Part shown: positions 35,283-45,942 of the stretch, piece after piece
How positions within the stretch are numbered: the stretch's first letter is position 1
How the letters are laid out: every line of letters starts with the position of its first letter
Translations under genes and position numbers: made by a program
Notes under the pieces: model-generated
Seen by the model: the letters and a program-made list of their open reading frames with translations, nothing else
Told to the model about the DNA's origin: nothing
Databases searched by the model: none
NCBI GenBank assembly: GCA_010909165.1
Contig: MU008178.1
Location: forward strand, 1-64,000
Direction: 5' to 3'
DNA length: 64,000 nt
From: Anthoceros angustus
Taxonomy: Eukaryota > Streptophyta > Anthocerotopsida > Anthocerotales > Anthocerotaceae

Positions 35283-35963
35283 CTTGGTGTTGCAGTTCTC
35301 AAGTATTAGGTGGGGATAAGCTTCTAAAACTGTGCCCAGAGGCTCAGTTTTACTCCTTTCATGCCTTGTCTTCTGCACAAGATCGGATACCGCTAAGTAT
35401 GTGATAGTAGCCGGAGTTGCATGCTTCATCTTTCACACCTGCAAGGCTCCATGTGACCAACCAAAAGCAAATTATGCTACTCACCACATTCATGACCCAA
35501 AATAAGCTGTTGGGCCATAAGGCAAGTGACAGACAACAAGGCCATCAGGTTTCCCTCGATGCTCATGAACGATTACAATATCAGTGAAGTCATTTGCTCT
35601 GAATGCCGAGACAATTTCTGAGATGACCTACAACGACTGGATCGGCCACGGTTGATGACAGACACGATCAACTGGGGACGACACAGACGATAAGGATGGA
35701 GAAGTTTGCAACTTACTTGACCTCCACAGTTTAGCCTTTGTGCATTTGGCAGCAGTATCTTGAGCTCCTACACCGCACAAGAACGCCACCGTTGAAAACC
35801 TGGCACAGGATATTTTGACAATATCCAGGCAGAGAAACAAACTTTCACTCGGATACATACCTTCACGAATCGGGTGAGCGTACTGCTGGGATCGCTAAAC
35901 GTGGTTAGCAGAATTTTGCACACCTGCGTGCGCATACTCATCGTCGATGCCGGGCGCCATCTC
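35283..35963 (-). pseudogene. IMP4: IMP4 (U3 snoRNP protein) gene fragment
   Basis: IMP4 is a Brix-domain protein of the U3 snoRNP needed for 18S rRNA processing in the nucleolus. Exon-like pieces with GT-AG borders are 35861-35923 (ILLTTFSDPSSTLTRFVK), 35717-35767 (ELKILLPNAQRLNCGGQ), 35485-35627 (VISEIVSAFRANDFTDIVIV, then HEHRGKPDGLVVCHLPYGPT) and 35283-35372 (LGTVLEAYPHLILENCNTK). Upstream of the first, IDDEYAHA is readable in another frame. One base appears lost after PTAYFG, creating a stop. The N-terminal third and the C-terminal Brix half are absent. The fragment lies immediately beyond the end of the 1.9-kb duplication. Confidence 0.85.
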
Positions 35964-36472
35964 TAGGACATTCAAGAAAATACAAACTCTGGCAGGTTCG
36001 CAGACTTGTGAACCCTAGTGGTGGATTCAGACTTTCAGACCTGCCTCGTAGCTAAAATGCTAGACTAGGTTTGCAACTCATTGGTCAATGGGTTTTATAC
36101 TGAGGGATTTGCGTTCAGCTCTTCGAGGAGTACAGTGTAAGCGCTTCTGCACGTTCTCCCCATTCTTCCACGAGACGACAAGACAGGAGAAACATCTTGT
36201 GAAGGGACTGCATTTCTCACTTTTGCCAGAGAGAGAGGCGGACAAGTAAGGGGTGCAGGAATTGAATTAAGTGTGGCTATCGCTTCTAGCGCTAAGGCCA
36301 TACTACACCTATACTATATAGGTACACAGAGGCGCAGAAGCACCTAAGAATTTTTGAGTGGTGGAGAACGAGGCAGTCGGAAACCTTGTTAGAGTGTGCT
36401 AGTTGTGACATTTTTGTGCGATCTTTTGGGTTTAGATTCACAAGTGTGTACGTAGATGGTGGAGAACGCAAG

Positions 36473-36750
36473 GCGCTAATGGTCACTGTGCTCTTAATGC
36501 GAGCACGGAAACCAAAGCGCCAACCCACCATGGTGAGCATGTCACACCGTAGCGGTCATGCCATCGCTCTCATCCACTCTCCCGTTCGGCGCGACGGCAT
36601 TTCGCACGCCCGTCACCGCTTCACTAACCATAATGTAACGTATAATATAGCTATACCATATGTACTCTGTATTGTACCCATATGTCTACGTATTTTTGAA
36701 CCCGTCTTTAGTTTGAAGAAGTGCAAACTCTGAAAGTGCCCTATCCCGCA
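36473..36750 (+). repeat. Left arm of an 18-kb inverted repeat
   Basis: About 280 bp aligns with the reverse complement of 54300-54578. Shared runs include GCGCTAATGGTCAC, GCGGTCATGCCATCGCT, CGCTTCACTAACC and TTTAGTTTGAAGAAGTGCAA. Similarity is clear but not perfect. No 9-bp target duplication is obvious outside the arms. Confidence 0.75.
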
Positions 36751-36830
36751 CGCTCGCGAGGCTAGGTTCCAAAGCTGGCCGTGACCGAACTTGCTAAATG
36801 AAGCTCGACTTGAACACGGTGGTCGCTTAG

Positions 36831-37180
36831 TTGGAAGAGGACGAGCCTACCCAGCTCAACTTTGTGCCTCTGCGCATCAGTGTACAGGATTACAATAGAG
36901 GCTCACATGTCTATAGAGGTTGCGTGAAATGTTTCACTGGTATCTTGCCGGAAGGGTGGTGTAAAAAATGTAAGGCTGTTGTGAATGGGCAAATGGGCAA
37001 ATGCAATCAGGTTTGGAGGAGTCGAGCAGTCTTGACTCCTCCTTCTTGATTCGATTGTGAGGCATGGGCGACGGCATTCACTGCTGGTAGAGATTTTATT
37101 AGGCTCACGGCTGAAGAGTTTAGCTTGAAGGAATTAGGAGGAGAAGGTATAGAAGTCTTGGACTGGCTGCTGCACAAGAG
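36831..37180 (+). pseudogene. RPA1-like (single-strand DNA-binding) fragment
   Basis: The plus frame from 36831 contains a four-Cys cluster, CVKCFTGILPEGWCKKC, like the zinc ribbon of the C-terminal OB fold of replication protein A large subunit. After a stop near 37049 the next block reads CEAWATAFTAGRDFIRLTAE, matching the strand-helix part that follows the ribbon in that fold. Only this domain is seen. RPA-like proteins occur in hosts and in Helitrons; no helicase is nearby, so origin is open. Confidence 0.55.
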
Positions 37181-37827
37181 TTTCCTATGCCTCTTCTCCA
37201 TCAAAAAACATCAAGTCGTGACCTTCCAGCATCATCATTCTAAGGGCGTCGGTCTCGTTCGAGAATTGTTTCGACCTTGGTGTGATGGACAACGAGCCAA
37301 TAATTTGCCAGTTACGCACGGTGAGGCGCCTCTAGTGCAAACAATTTCAGCTTTTCATGCGGACACAAATGAGTGCGAGCACAGCGAAGACCTTGTGAGC
37401 AAACATGTGAACAAGCCTTTGTCAATTGTTGTGCCTCTTGTCGTTTGTTGTTCTCTGTCTATGGTTGTAACTATTGTGCTGGTTTCACTTCCAACAAAGA
37501 GTCTTGCTGCGATATGTCCCGTAGTTTCTCTTGCAGCAATTATAGTGTTCAAGCTTTTGTAGCAGTCAAAGACACGAGTCAGCGTAAATTACATAGTGCT
37601 ATACATTGGTTCTCAATTGATGTCTTATATGTCCATGTACCACAAATAGGCTTGCATTCCCTACCACATATTATGGAACAATGGTGTCCACTCGTCTAGC
37701 AAGCTCCATGAAAGTGGGCTGTTTCTTCTTAGATGGCAGCTTCCAAGTACTACTTCTTTCCCAAAAAGCAAGCACTTTTCAAGCTATTATCGGTGCTATG
37801 TCACGTACTGTAGTCTTGTTGGAAGTG
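37181..37827 (+). other. Unassigned stretch inside the inverted repeat
   Basis: Contains overlapping ORFs (37125-37562 and 37373-37699) with no recognised domain; Cys-rich composition in one frame is probably fortuitous. Confidence 0.35.
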
Positions 37828-40264
37828 TGATGGCGGCCTCGTGGGCCTCGAGGCGCCCGCTGATTTATTTTGAGGCCGGTAGATTCTAGAGAATTAACCA
37901 AATATAATTATTTTTTGCTCAATAGAGTAAAATTTATTACAATAGGATAGAAAATATGCCATGTGAGGTGAAAATGATTCACCATCCATGTTAAAACCAG
38001 GGCCGTAAGGTAAAGTATTGGGCCATGTAGATCTAAAGAAGCTCATTCTAGAAATCCCACCAACATCGCTAATCGGGAAGTAAAACATTTCCTATTAAAT
38101 AATATTCATGCGGATCCAGGATATACAAAAAACCAACAAAGAAACTTTTCTTTACAGAGTTTCCTGTATATCCAGAATGGCATGAAATACAAATTAAAAT
38201 AATGAAGAGTAAATACCAGAATAGATTGATCCCCATTACTGGATTGATTGATCAACCTACATAAAAAGCGTAACTTAGGCATAAAACTAAAAGCACAACA
38301 AAATCCAATAATAATCCACAGATACTTAATGAACATACTTACCTTATTTTGGAAAATTGACTTTACAATTATACAAATTGAAAATATAACTTTCACGACC
38401 ACTAGGTTTCATTGGCACAACTTGTCCAACACTGTCATAGTTTTGAAGGAGTTGATGAAGCTGGGGGCTTCGAAAAAATTGTTCTTCCTGTAAGGTGACA
38501 ACCTGATAAAAAAAACATTAGTTTTCACTCAGCTGAATATGATAAAAGGCAGGCAAGATAACTTACTGATTCCGGAAGATTTTCGACAGTGGTAGTGGAC
38601 ACCCCTTCAGATGCAGTATCAATTTTCTGTTTCTGTTGTCTTTCCCATTGCAATCTTCGAATCTCTTGCTGCTCTTTCTGCTGCAGTTTCAGTTTTTCTT
38701 GATGTTTCAGGTGTTCTTGACTTCTTTCTACATTCTTCCGCCTCTGAATCTCGAGAGCTTTAGCTCTTTGCTTGGACACTCGTAGTTCAACAGCTTTGCG
38801 CCTTTGCCTTTCAATAAGTGCCTCTATGTCTTTTTGCCGTTGCAACTCCCTTTCCTGTTTTTGCCTATCATACTCTGATTCCCGTTCTCGCGAGATATGA
38901 GCAAGATGCTGCTCAAAATTGCTTGTATTGCCATTGCCAATCCCATTTTGCAATACCACATCCAGAGGTAATATGGCCACATTTCTGTCCTGTTGCACTT
39001 CAGACATCTCATCACAATCACTTGGCACAATGGCCTGCAACTGAGGAACCACTGAATTATCAATGTTGAAATGTGGAATAGTAAGGCTTCCCATACTGGT
39101 GGCTGAAATTGCATCTTTAGTAGATGGGTTTGAAATCTGCCAAAAGCAAAGAGTCAGACTAACTCCAAAAGAAATATAAGGACAAAATTATGCAATAACT
39201 TAACCTTGACATCATTTTGAACTTGAATTAAAGCCTCTGTCGTTGGTCTGATCTTAGTGATCTGTAGATCATGGACACTACTTTCAAACAGAGTATCTGA
39301 ATCCATTGCTTCACTATCTTTTACCTAGCAATACAGCACAAAATAGAGTTAAAAGACATCACCAAAAAGCACCAAACGCAAAAAACAATGACAGTAATAA
39401 CCTAATTTTAAGGGCAGCAAATGCCACTTCGAGAATAATCTGGTGTACTGTTGACATTGTAATGCAGTGTATTCTCATAACGGATAACAGGAGTAGCAAC
39501 AGACAACACAACCTGACAATACAAAGAGTCAGAAAACACTACAGTATAACGGTTCTGAAAATAGACAACAAATTCCTCACTTACATTCTCAACAGGTGGC
39601 GCTTGTAGAGGAAATTGACTGCACGCCTGTGAAAGCTGACAATATTATAACATTTTCAAGCAATATGATTTACCTCATGCAAAAAAAAAAAAACTTACAT
39701 CTTCAGGCTGACTCGCAAAAACGACTTCCGGAGTCACATCGAAACTAGTTGATGGAAGCACGCCCCGCAGGTCGTCTTGCATCCGATTCAGTTCTTCATT
39801 CAATAACTCTTTGTACGATCTTCGTTCACCTGGAACTAGCACCTTTGCTGCTGCTGCTTGTTTTGCTTGCCCTGAACGGTCATATCTGCAAACCAACAAA
39901 TTGTAAGAAGGATTAACAAATCACATCAACAGCAAAAGCAGCCACTACAAATTACCTTGAGAATCCAGCATCCGTTTTGTGTCCAGTAATACTTCTTCTG
40001 GCATCACAAGGCACCTGGGCCATTGTAAGGCGTGTAATCATTGTAACGCGACAACTTTTGTTCGTGTAATAGCCATCGAGACCAGCCCCTTCTGTCATCG
40101 TCTTCATATACCTTGACAACATTCCTTTGGACACGCGAAGTTTCGCATACCACGCCTGGTTTAACAATATCTTATTAGTATGATATAGAGAGAAATACAC
40201 AGAAAACAGAAGATTTTAAACTTACATTTGATCTGGGATTGTCGATTGGGGAATTGAATAGACC

Positions 40265-43200
40265 CTACTAGAAAAGGGCAGTCATGTTACACTTTATGTT
40301 AAGATTTGGACCCCCCTTTGTTGCAATTATGTTAAAATCTTGGGGTCTTGTTACACTTTTGGGACCCCCTTATTACGATTAGGTTTGGAAACCAACCCTC
40401 CACCTTATTCTGAGTCATATAGTCTTGTTGCAATTATGTTGCAATGTAGTGAGAGGTGGTTTGTGTCCCTCTCAAAATTTCAACATAATTGCAACAACCA
40501 AAGTGTTACATCGTCTCTTATTGATTTTGCGCTTGGTACCGAACCTCCTCCCCATCTACCTTCCTCTTTTACTACTATTACCCTATGGAATACCTAGTTT
40601 TACTTAGTAGTTCCACCGATACTCGTATGAATACACATATATAAAATACATGTATGAATACATTCTTTGTAAAATACACGTATTGTTCATGGTAACATAT
40701 ACTATATGGTAATTTCACTGTGATATATGGTCATATTCTATTTTATATAAAATAAGCATATCGTCACACGGATAACGTACATACTTTGTACACGTCCACG
40801 ATCGTTTACTAGTTTGTCCTTGAGCACTCGATTGCCTTTTGTGCCTCTGAGTTTGTGCTACAGCGGACCCATGTTTGCTATCTTGCGTGGGGTTGTTTGG
40901 CTCAAGTCCTCCCTCCTTCTCTCTCCCCTAGACAAGCGCCTCATGTCAATTCTGCGCCTTTTTGCCCTTGCCTCGACCATGGCTGTTGGTTGCTCCACTC
41001 CTATCCTCCCTCTCCCTCCTTCTTCCATCGCCTTCCCTAACTTCACATCATAGTCTGGTTACGCATCAGCTGAAAATTTGAGATAAGAAATAACAGCATG
41101 GAATGGGTCTTGGCCTGACCTTGCAACTACTTGCAGTTGTACATGTACACGAGACACCCTGCCATGCTACTATCGCCTTCTCTAACATCAAATCGCACTA
41201 GCTAGTTACGCAACAGCTGAAAATTTGAGAGGAAATCACAGTATTGGAACAGGTCTTGGCCTGACCTTGCAATGCTCTGTACAAGATACGCGGTGTACGT
41301 GATCCCGCCACCATCCCTTCACCAACATCATGTCACGGTGGTTACGCATCAAGCGAAAAATTGAGAGGAAATCATAGCATGGAATGGGTCTCTCTGGAAA
41401 TCACGGCATGGATTGGGTCTCTACTTGAAATCACGGCATGGAACGGGCCTCCTCCTCTTCCTTTCCCTCTCCCCTCCTCCTTCTTCCATCTCCCCTCCTT
41501 CCTCCCTCCTTCCTCCCTCCTTCCTCCCTCCTTCCTCCCTCCTTCCTCCCTCCTTCCTCCCTCCTTCCTCCCTCCTTCCTCCCTCCTCCTCCCTCCTTCC
41601 TCCTCCTTCTTCCTCCTCCCTCCTTCCTCCCTCCTTCCTCCCTCCTTCTCCTCCTCCTCCTCCCTACCTCGGATCCCTCTCCCCTTTTCCTCCTTGCCTC
41701 TCCTCCTCCTCCTCTCTCGGATCCCTCTCCCCTTTTCCTCCTCCTCTCCTCCTCCTCCTCCTCTATATGGATCCCTCTCCCCATTTCCTCCTTGCCTCTC
41801 CTCCTCCTCCTCCTCCTCCTCCTCCTCCTCCTCCTCCTCCTCCTCTCCCTCCTCCTCCTCCTCCTCCTCCTCCTCTCCTCCTCCTCCTCTCCTCCTCCTC
41901 CTCCTCCTCTCTCCTCCCCTTTTCCTCCTTGCCTCTCCTCCTCCTCCTCCTCCTCCTCCTCTCCTCCCTCCTCTCCCCCTCCTTCCTCTCCTCCTCCTCC
42001 TCTACCTCTCCCTCTCCTTTCCTCCTTGCCTCTCCTCCTCCTCCTCTCCTCCTCTCCCCTCCTCCTCTCCTCCTCCTCCTCTCCTCTCCTCTCCTCCTCC
42101 TCCTCCTCCTCTCCTCCTCCTCCTCCTCCTCCTCCTCCTCTACCTCGATCCCTCTCCCCTTTTCCTCCTTGACTCTCCTGCCTCCTCCTCCTCCTCCTTA
42201 TCTACCTCTCGTCCCCTTTTCCTTGCCTATCGCCTTCTCTAACATCAAATGACACTAGCTAATTCATAGCATGAAAAATTTGAGAGGAAATCAGTATTGG
42301 AAGTACAAGATCTGCGGGTGTACGTGATCGCCCACCACCATCCGTCACCTCGTCATGTCACCTGCTGTTACGCATCGGTGAAAAATTGAGACTAGAAATC
42401 ACGACTTGGAGCGGGTCTTTACTTGAAATCCATGGACATGGAGCGGGCCTCTTCTTTCCCTCTCCTCCTCCTCCTTTCCATCTACCCTCCTCTTCCCTCT
42501 CCCCTCCTCTTCCTTCCCTCTCCCCTCCTCTTGCTCCTCTTCTTTTCCATCTTCCCTCCTCCTCCTTATAATCTCCCCTCCCATCCTTCGCTTTCCCTCC
42601 TCCTCCTTCCTCTCTCCCTCCTCTCCTCCTCCTCCTCCTCCTCCTCCTCTACCTCGGATCCTCTCTCCCCTCCTTCCTCCTTCCTCCTCTCCTCCTCCTC
42701 CTCCTCCTCCTCCTCCTCCTCCTCCTCCTCCTCCTCCTCCTCCTCCTCCTCCTCCTCCTCCTCCTCCTCCTCCTCCTCCTCCTCTATATGGATCCCTCTC
42801 CCCATTTCCTCCTTGCCTCCTCCTCCTCCTCCTCCTCCTCCTCCTCCTCATCCCTCTCCTCCTCCTCCTCTCCTCCTCCTCCTCTCCTCCTCCTCCTCCT
42901 CCTCCTCCTCCTCCTCCTCTACCTCATCCCTCTCCCCTTTTCCTCCTTGCCTCTACCTCCTCCTCCTCCCTACCTCGGATCCCTCTCCCCTTTTCCTCCT
43001 CTCTACCTCCTCCTCCCTACCTCGGATCCCTCTCCCCTTTTCCTCCTTGCCTCTCTACCTCCTCTACCTCGATCCCTCTCCCCTTTTCCTCCTTGACTCT
43101 CCTGCCTCCTCCTCCTCCTCCTTATCTACCTCGATCCCCGTCCCCTTTTCCTCCTTGCCTCTTCTAACATCAAATGACACTAGCTAATTACGCAACTGAA

Positions 43201-44231
43201 AATTTGAGAGGAAATCACGATTGGAAGTACAAGATCCGGCGGGTGTACACGTGATCGCCCGCCACCATCCGTCACCTACGTCATGTCACGGTTACGCGCA
43301 CGAAAATTGAGACTAGAAATCACGACTTGGAGCGGGTCTTTACTTGAAATCACGCATGGAACGGGCCTCTTCTTTCCCTCTCCTCCTCCTTTCCATCTAC
43401 CCTCCTCTTCTTTCCCTCTCCCCTCCTCTTCCTTCCCTCTCCCCTCCTCTTGCTCCTCTTCTTTTCCATCTTCCCTCCTCCTCCTTATAATCTCCCCTCC
43501 TCTCCTCTCCCCTCCTCCTCCTTCCTCTCTCCCTCCTCTCCTCCTCCTCCTCCTCCTCCTCCTCTACCTCGATCCCTCTCCCTCCTCCCTCCTTCCTCCT
43601 CTCCTCCTCCTCCTCCTCCTCCTCCTCCTCCTCCTCCTCCTCCTCCTCCTCCTCCTCCTCCTCCTCCTCCTCCTCTCCTCCTCTACCTCTCCTCTCCCTA
43701 TTTCCTCCTTGCCTCTCCCTCCTCCTCCTCTCCTCCTCTTCCTCCCCACCTCTCCCTTCTCCTCTCCCCTCCTTCTCCTTGCCTCGCAGAGTGAGCCTCG
43801 GACCCTGAACTTAGACATAGGTAAATAATATTATGTTTAGGTCACCTTTAAAGGTGAGTTAATGGGCATGTTCTTGTGATATTGTGTCAGGCACCATTAA
43901 CAAATAGTTGTGAAGAGAGTGCAAAGAAGGCGCTAGGAAAAACCTTAACTAATTGTACTCCCAATGGGGTGTAATAAAGATGGGGGAAGAGAAGAGAGAG
44001 AGGGTCCTTATTCTGATCATGTTGCAATTGCATGAGGAATTCATAAACAATGCATATGAGAGAGGATGTAGTTAAGAGGGTGAAGTGGTAGAGAGAGAGA
44101 GTGTGTTAAGATTGTAGGCCCACTTGGGGAAAGAAATGACAAACTTAATACCAAGCCTCCAAATGATGTTGCAAGTTAGAAGTGTAACATAAAATTGCAA
44201 CAACGACTGTAACATAGGCTGCCCTTTCTAG
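40265..44231. mobile_element. 4-kb TIR element inserted in the recombinase gene
   Basis: The ends are inverted copies of CTAGAAAAGGGCAG followed by TGTTACA-like sequence (left 40267-40289, right about 44205-44230). Subterminal regions also mirror each other (TTGCAATTATGTTGCAA on the left; TGCAACATC- and TTGCAATTGC-type words on the right). It splits a coding exon, leaving a QNKAIQGF frame on one side and FNSPIDNPRSN on the other. The interior has no transposase; it is mostly (CCT)n sequence with short unique spacers, so it is non-autonomous. A GGGTTTCTA / GGGTCTA pair at the borders may be a degenerate target duplication. Superfamily undetermined. Confidence 0.7.
41445..43790 (+). repeat. (CCT)n / TCCTCC low-complexity array
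   Basis: Three long homopyrimidine blocks (about 41445-42235, 42450-43160 and 43376-43785) made of CCT and TCCTCCC repeats. They include an uninterrupted CCT run near 42690-42783 and recurring interruptions CTCGGATCCCTCTCCCCTTTT. Between blocks a roughly 130-150 bp spacer recurs (TGAAAATTTGAGAGGAAATCA, GGTTACGCA), so a larger composite unit has been tandemly copied. All long Ser/Pro/Leu or Glu/Gly/Arg ORFs here are artefacts of the repeat. Confidence 0.95.
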
Positions 44232-45942
44232 TTTCTAGAAACCCTTGGATAGCTTTGTTTTGGTCGCTTTCAGTTCACTTTGGCGAGTGATCGATCATAA
44301 CTCTGAAGGTTTGGATCACATCAAACTCATAGTTCTTAACCTTTGGGCGAAAGTGCTCACTTTGGTAGTTGCGCATGTCAACCTTATAATTTTTGGACAT
44401 TCGTTTCTGATACCTGCAAAGAGGAACTAATCAACAACGCATACCAAAAAGCAAAAAGCGGAAACCTACTAAAAAAAGAGGAAGAGACCTACTGAACAAA
44501 ATTTCCGCCAGAATATGATGCAAATGAAAAGTCCTTGATAAGAAGATTGTGCAACTCCTCTCCACCACGTACACCAAACCGATTCGTACAAAAGTATGCA
44601 CACCTGCTCCAGTAAACAACTAAAACTAAGATACATGATGTTTCTTTGTATTAAAACAAAAAAAATAGAACACACCTCTTTTGAGCGCCACGTCCAAAGG
44701 AATACTGGTGGTCCCTATGAGCTAAAATCCTCCGCTCATCATCATTAGAGATAAGCTTCACCTCCTTCCGACACGATACAATTCCAAGGTCCTTACTGAT
44801 CTTCATTGAAGCAACCAGGGCAGCCTGTGGCCCATGAAATATACCATGGAATATATTGATTATTGGGACATCAGAGCCACGACGGCTTTGATCCAACACA
44901 CATTTCCTCATCAGGATTCGATTAAACCCTCGAAAGAAGGACATTAACCTGCACAACGAGAAGAAAAGCTTTCAACCAAATGGCAACCAAGCAAGAAAAA
45001 CAACCAAAAACACAAGGGGGAGAGCTTTACGTTTCTGGAGAAAACCTGCTGTTGTCTTTCAAATTACGCACTTGGTGAAAGAAGAGTATTAAAATGAGGT
45101 TCAGGTCCCTATGGGGAATGTCCTCTACCGCTCTGTCCCATCCCCTTACACCGCTAACTTTCATGAACGCTTTCAAACGACTGCGACACCAATTGTTTTG
45201 ACGTTTCGACTTATCCTCACCACCACTCAGTGCATTATCAACAGCACCATCAGGAACAGAAGGGTCAAACCCCTGCTCTCTGAATATAGCTTCATCCTCA
45301 ATCTCTTCTACCCCCATGGCAAAGTCATCTTCAGGACCAGCACATCTTAATCTTTCAAACATATCGAGGCACTCTTGATCCGGTACCACTTCAGGGTTAG
45401 GGACAACCACAAGCATCGAGAACTCACCAAGCTAACATGGAGGGCCTGCCCCACAGACACTTCCAGTCTGCAGACATGCCTTCGCAGCATTGAGGACCAT
45501 GCTATCGTCAGTGATCAAATGATCATTGTCACTTACAAAGACAACACCCCTCTCAGTTACAGGGACATAGTTAATGATCTCAGACAAAGGGCCTTCCACC
45601 AAAGGAACAGCTCGAGTGTCCACACTTCTTCTCTTCTGGGCAAACTCAGCTGCGTGCCGAGCAGCCATCTTAGAAGGAAAACGCCTTGGCGGCTTTGGAC
45701 AAGTCTTCAATGGCACCAAATATGTCCTCTCACTATGGACAAGAACACCATCGACTTTACCATCATCATTGAGGGGATGAGTTGCAGTATATGCAATTGC
45801 AGACTTGACACGTTGTTGTGTGAATGGCTTTGACATGACTTCGGAGATAGGAACTTGTTTTTTCCCCGGTCCAGCAGGTCCAGTAGGTTTCCTTTTTGGA
45901 GCCATCTCCAAAGTGGTGTCATGTCAGACCTTAAGAAGGCAT

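Larger units (their letters stand above)
38344..45911 (-). pseudogene. Crypton-like tyrosine recombinase gene, interrupted
   Basis: Minus-strand exons with GT-AG borders are 45031-45911, 44676-44948, 44493-44603, 44413 to about 44232, 40226 to about 40265, 39956-40155, 39699-39885, 39585-39626, (one uncertain near 39.4-39.5 kb), 39205-39324, 38567-39136 and 38344-38502. Introns are 64-82 nt. The N-terminal core-binding part reads WCRSRLKAFMKVSGVRGWDR and ETLMSFFRGFNRILMRK. The catalytic part has FGVRGGEELHNLLIKDF (first Arg), YTNKSCRVTM (K-x-x-R box), ITGHKTDAGF (His) and RYDRSG with the presumed nucleophilic Tyr. A long Gln/Arg-rich coiled coil forms the C-terminus. This fits the DUF3504/Crypton-type family. 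Lesions: in-frame TAG at 45432-45434, TGA at 44275-44277, and a 4-kb insertion inside the catalytic domain. Confidence 0.8.

Noticed and set aside
41361-43828. Long Ser/Pro/Leu-rich and Glu/Gly/Arg-rich ORFs on both strands
   Set aside because: They are produced by the (CCT)n array, which lacks stop codons in several frames; no gene signal.
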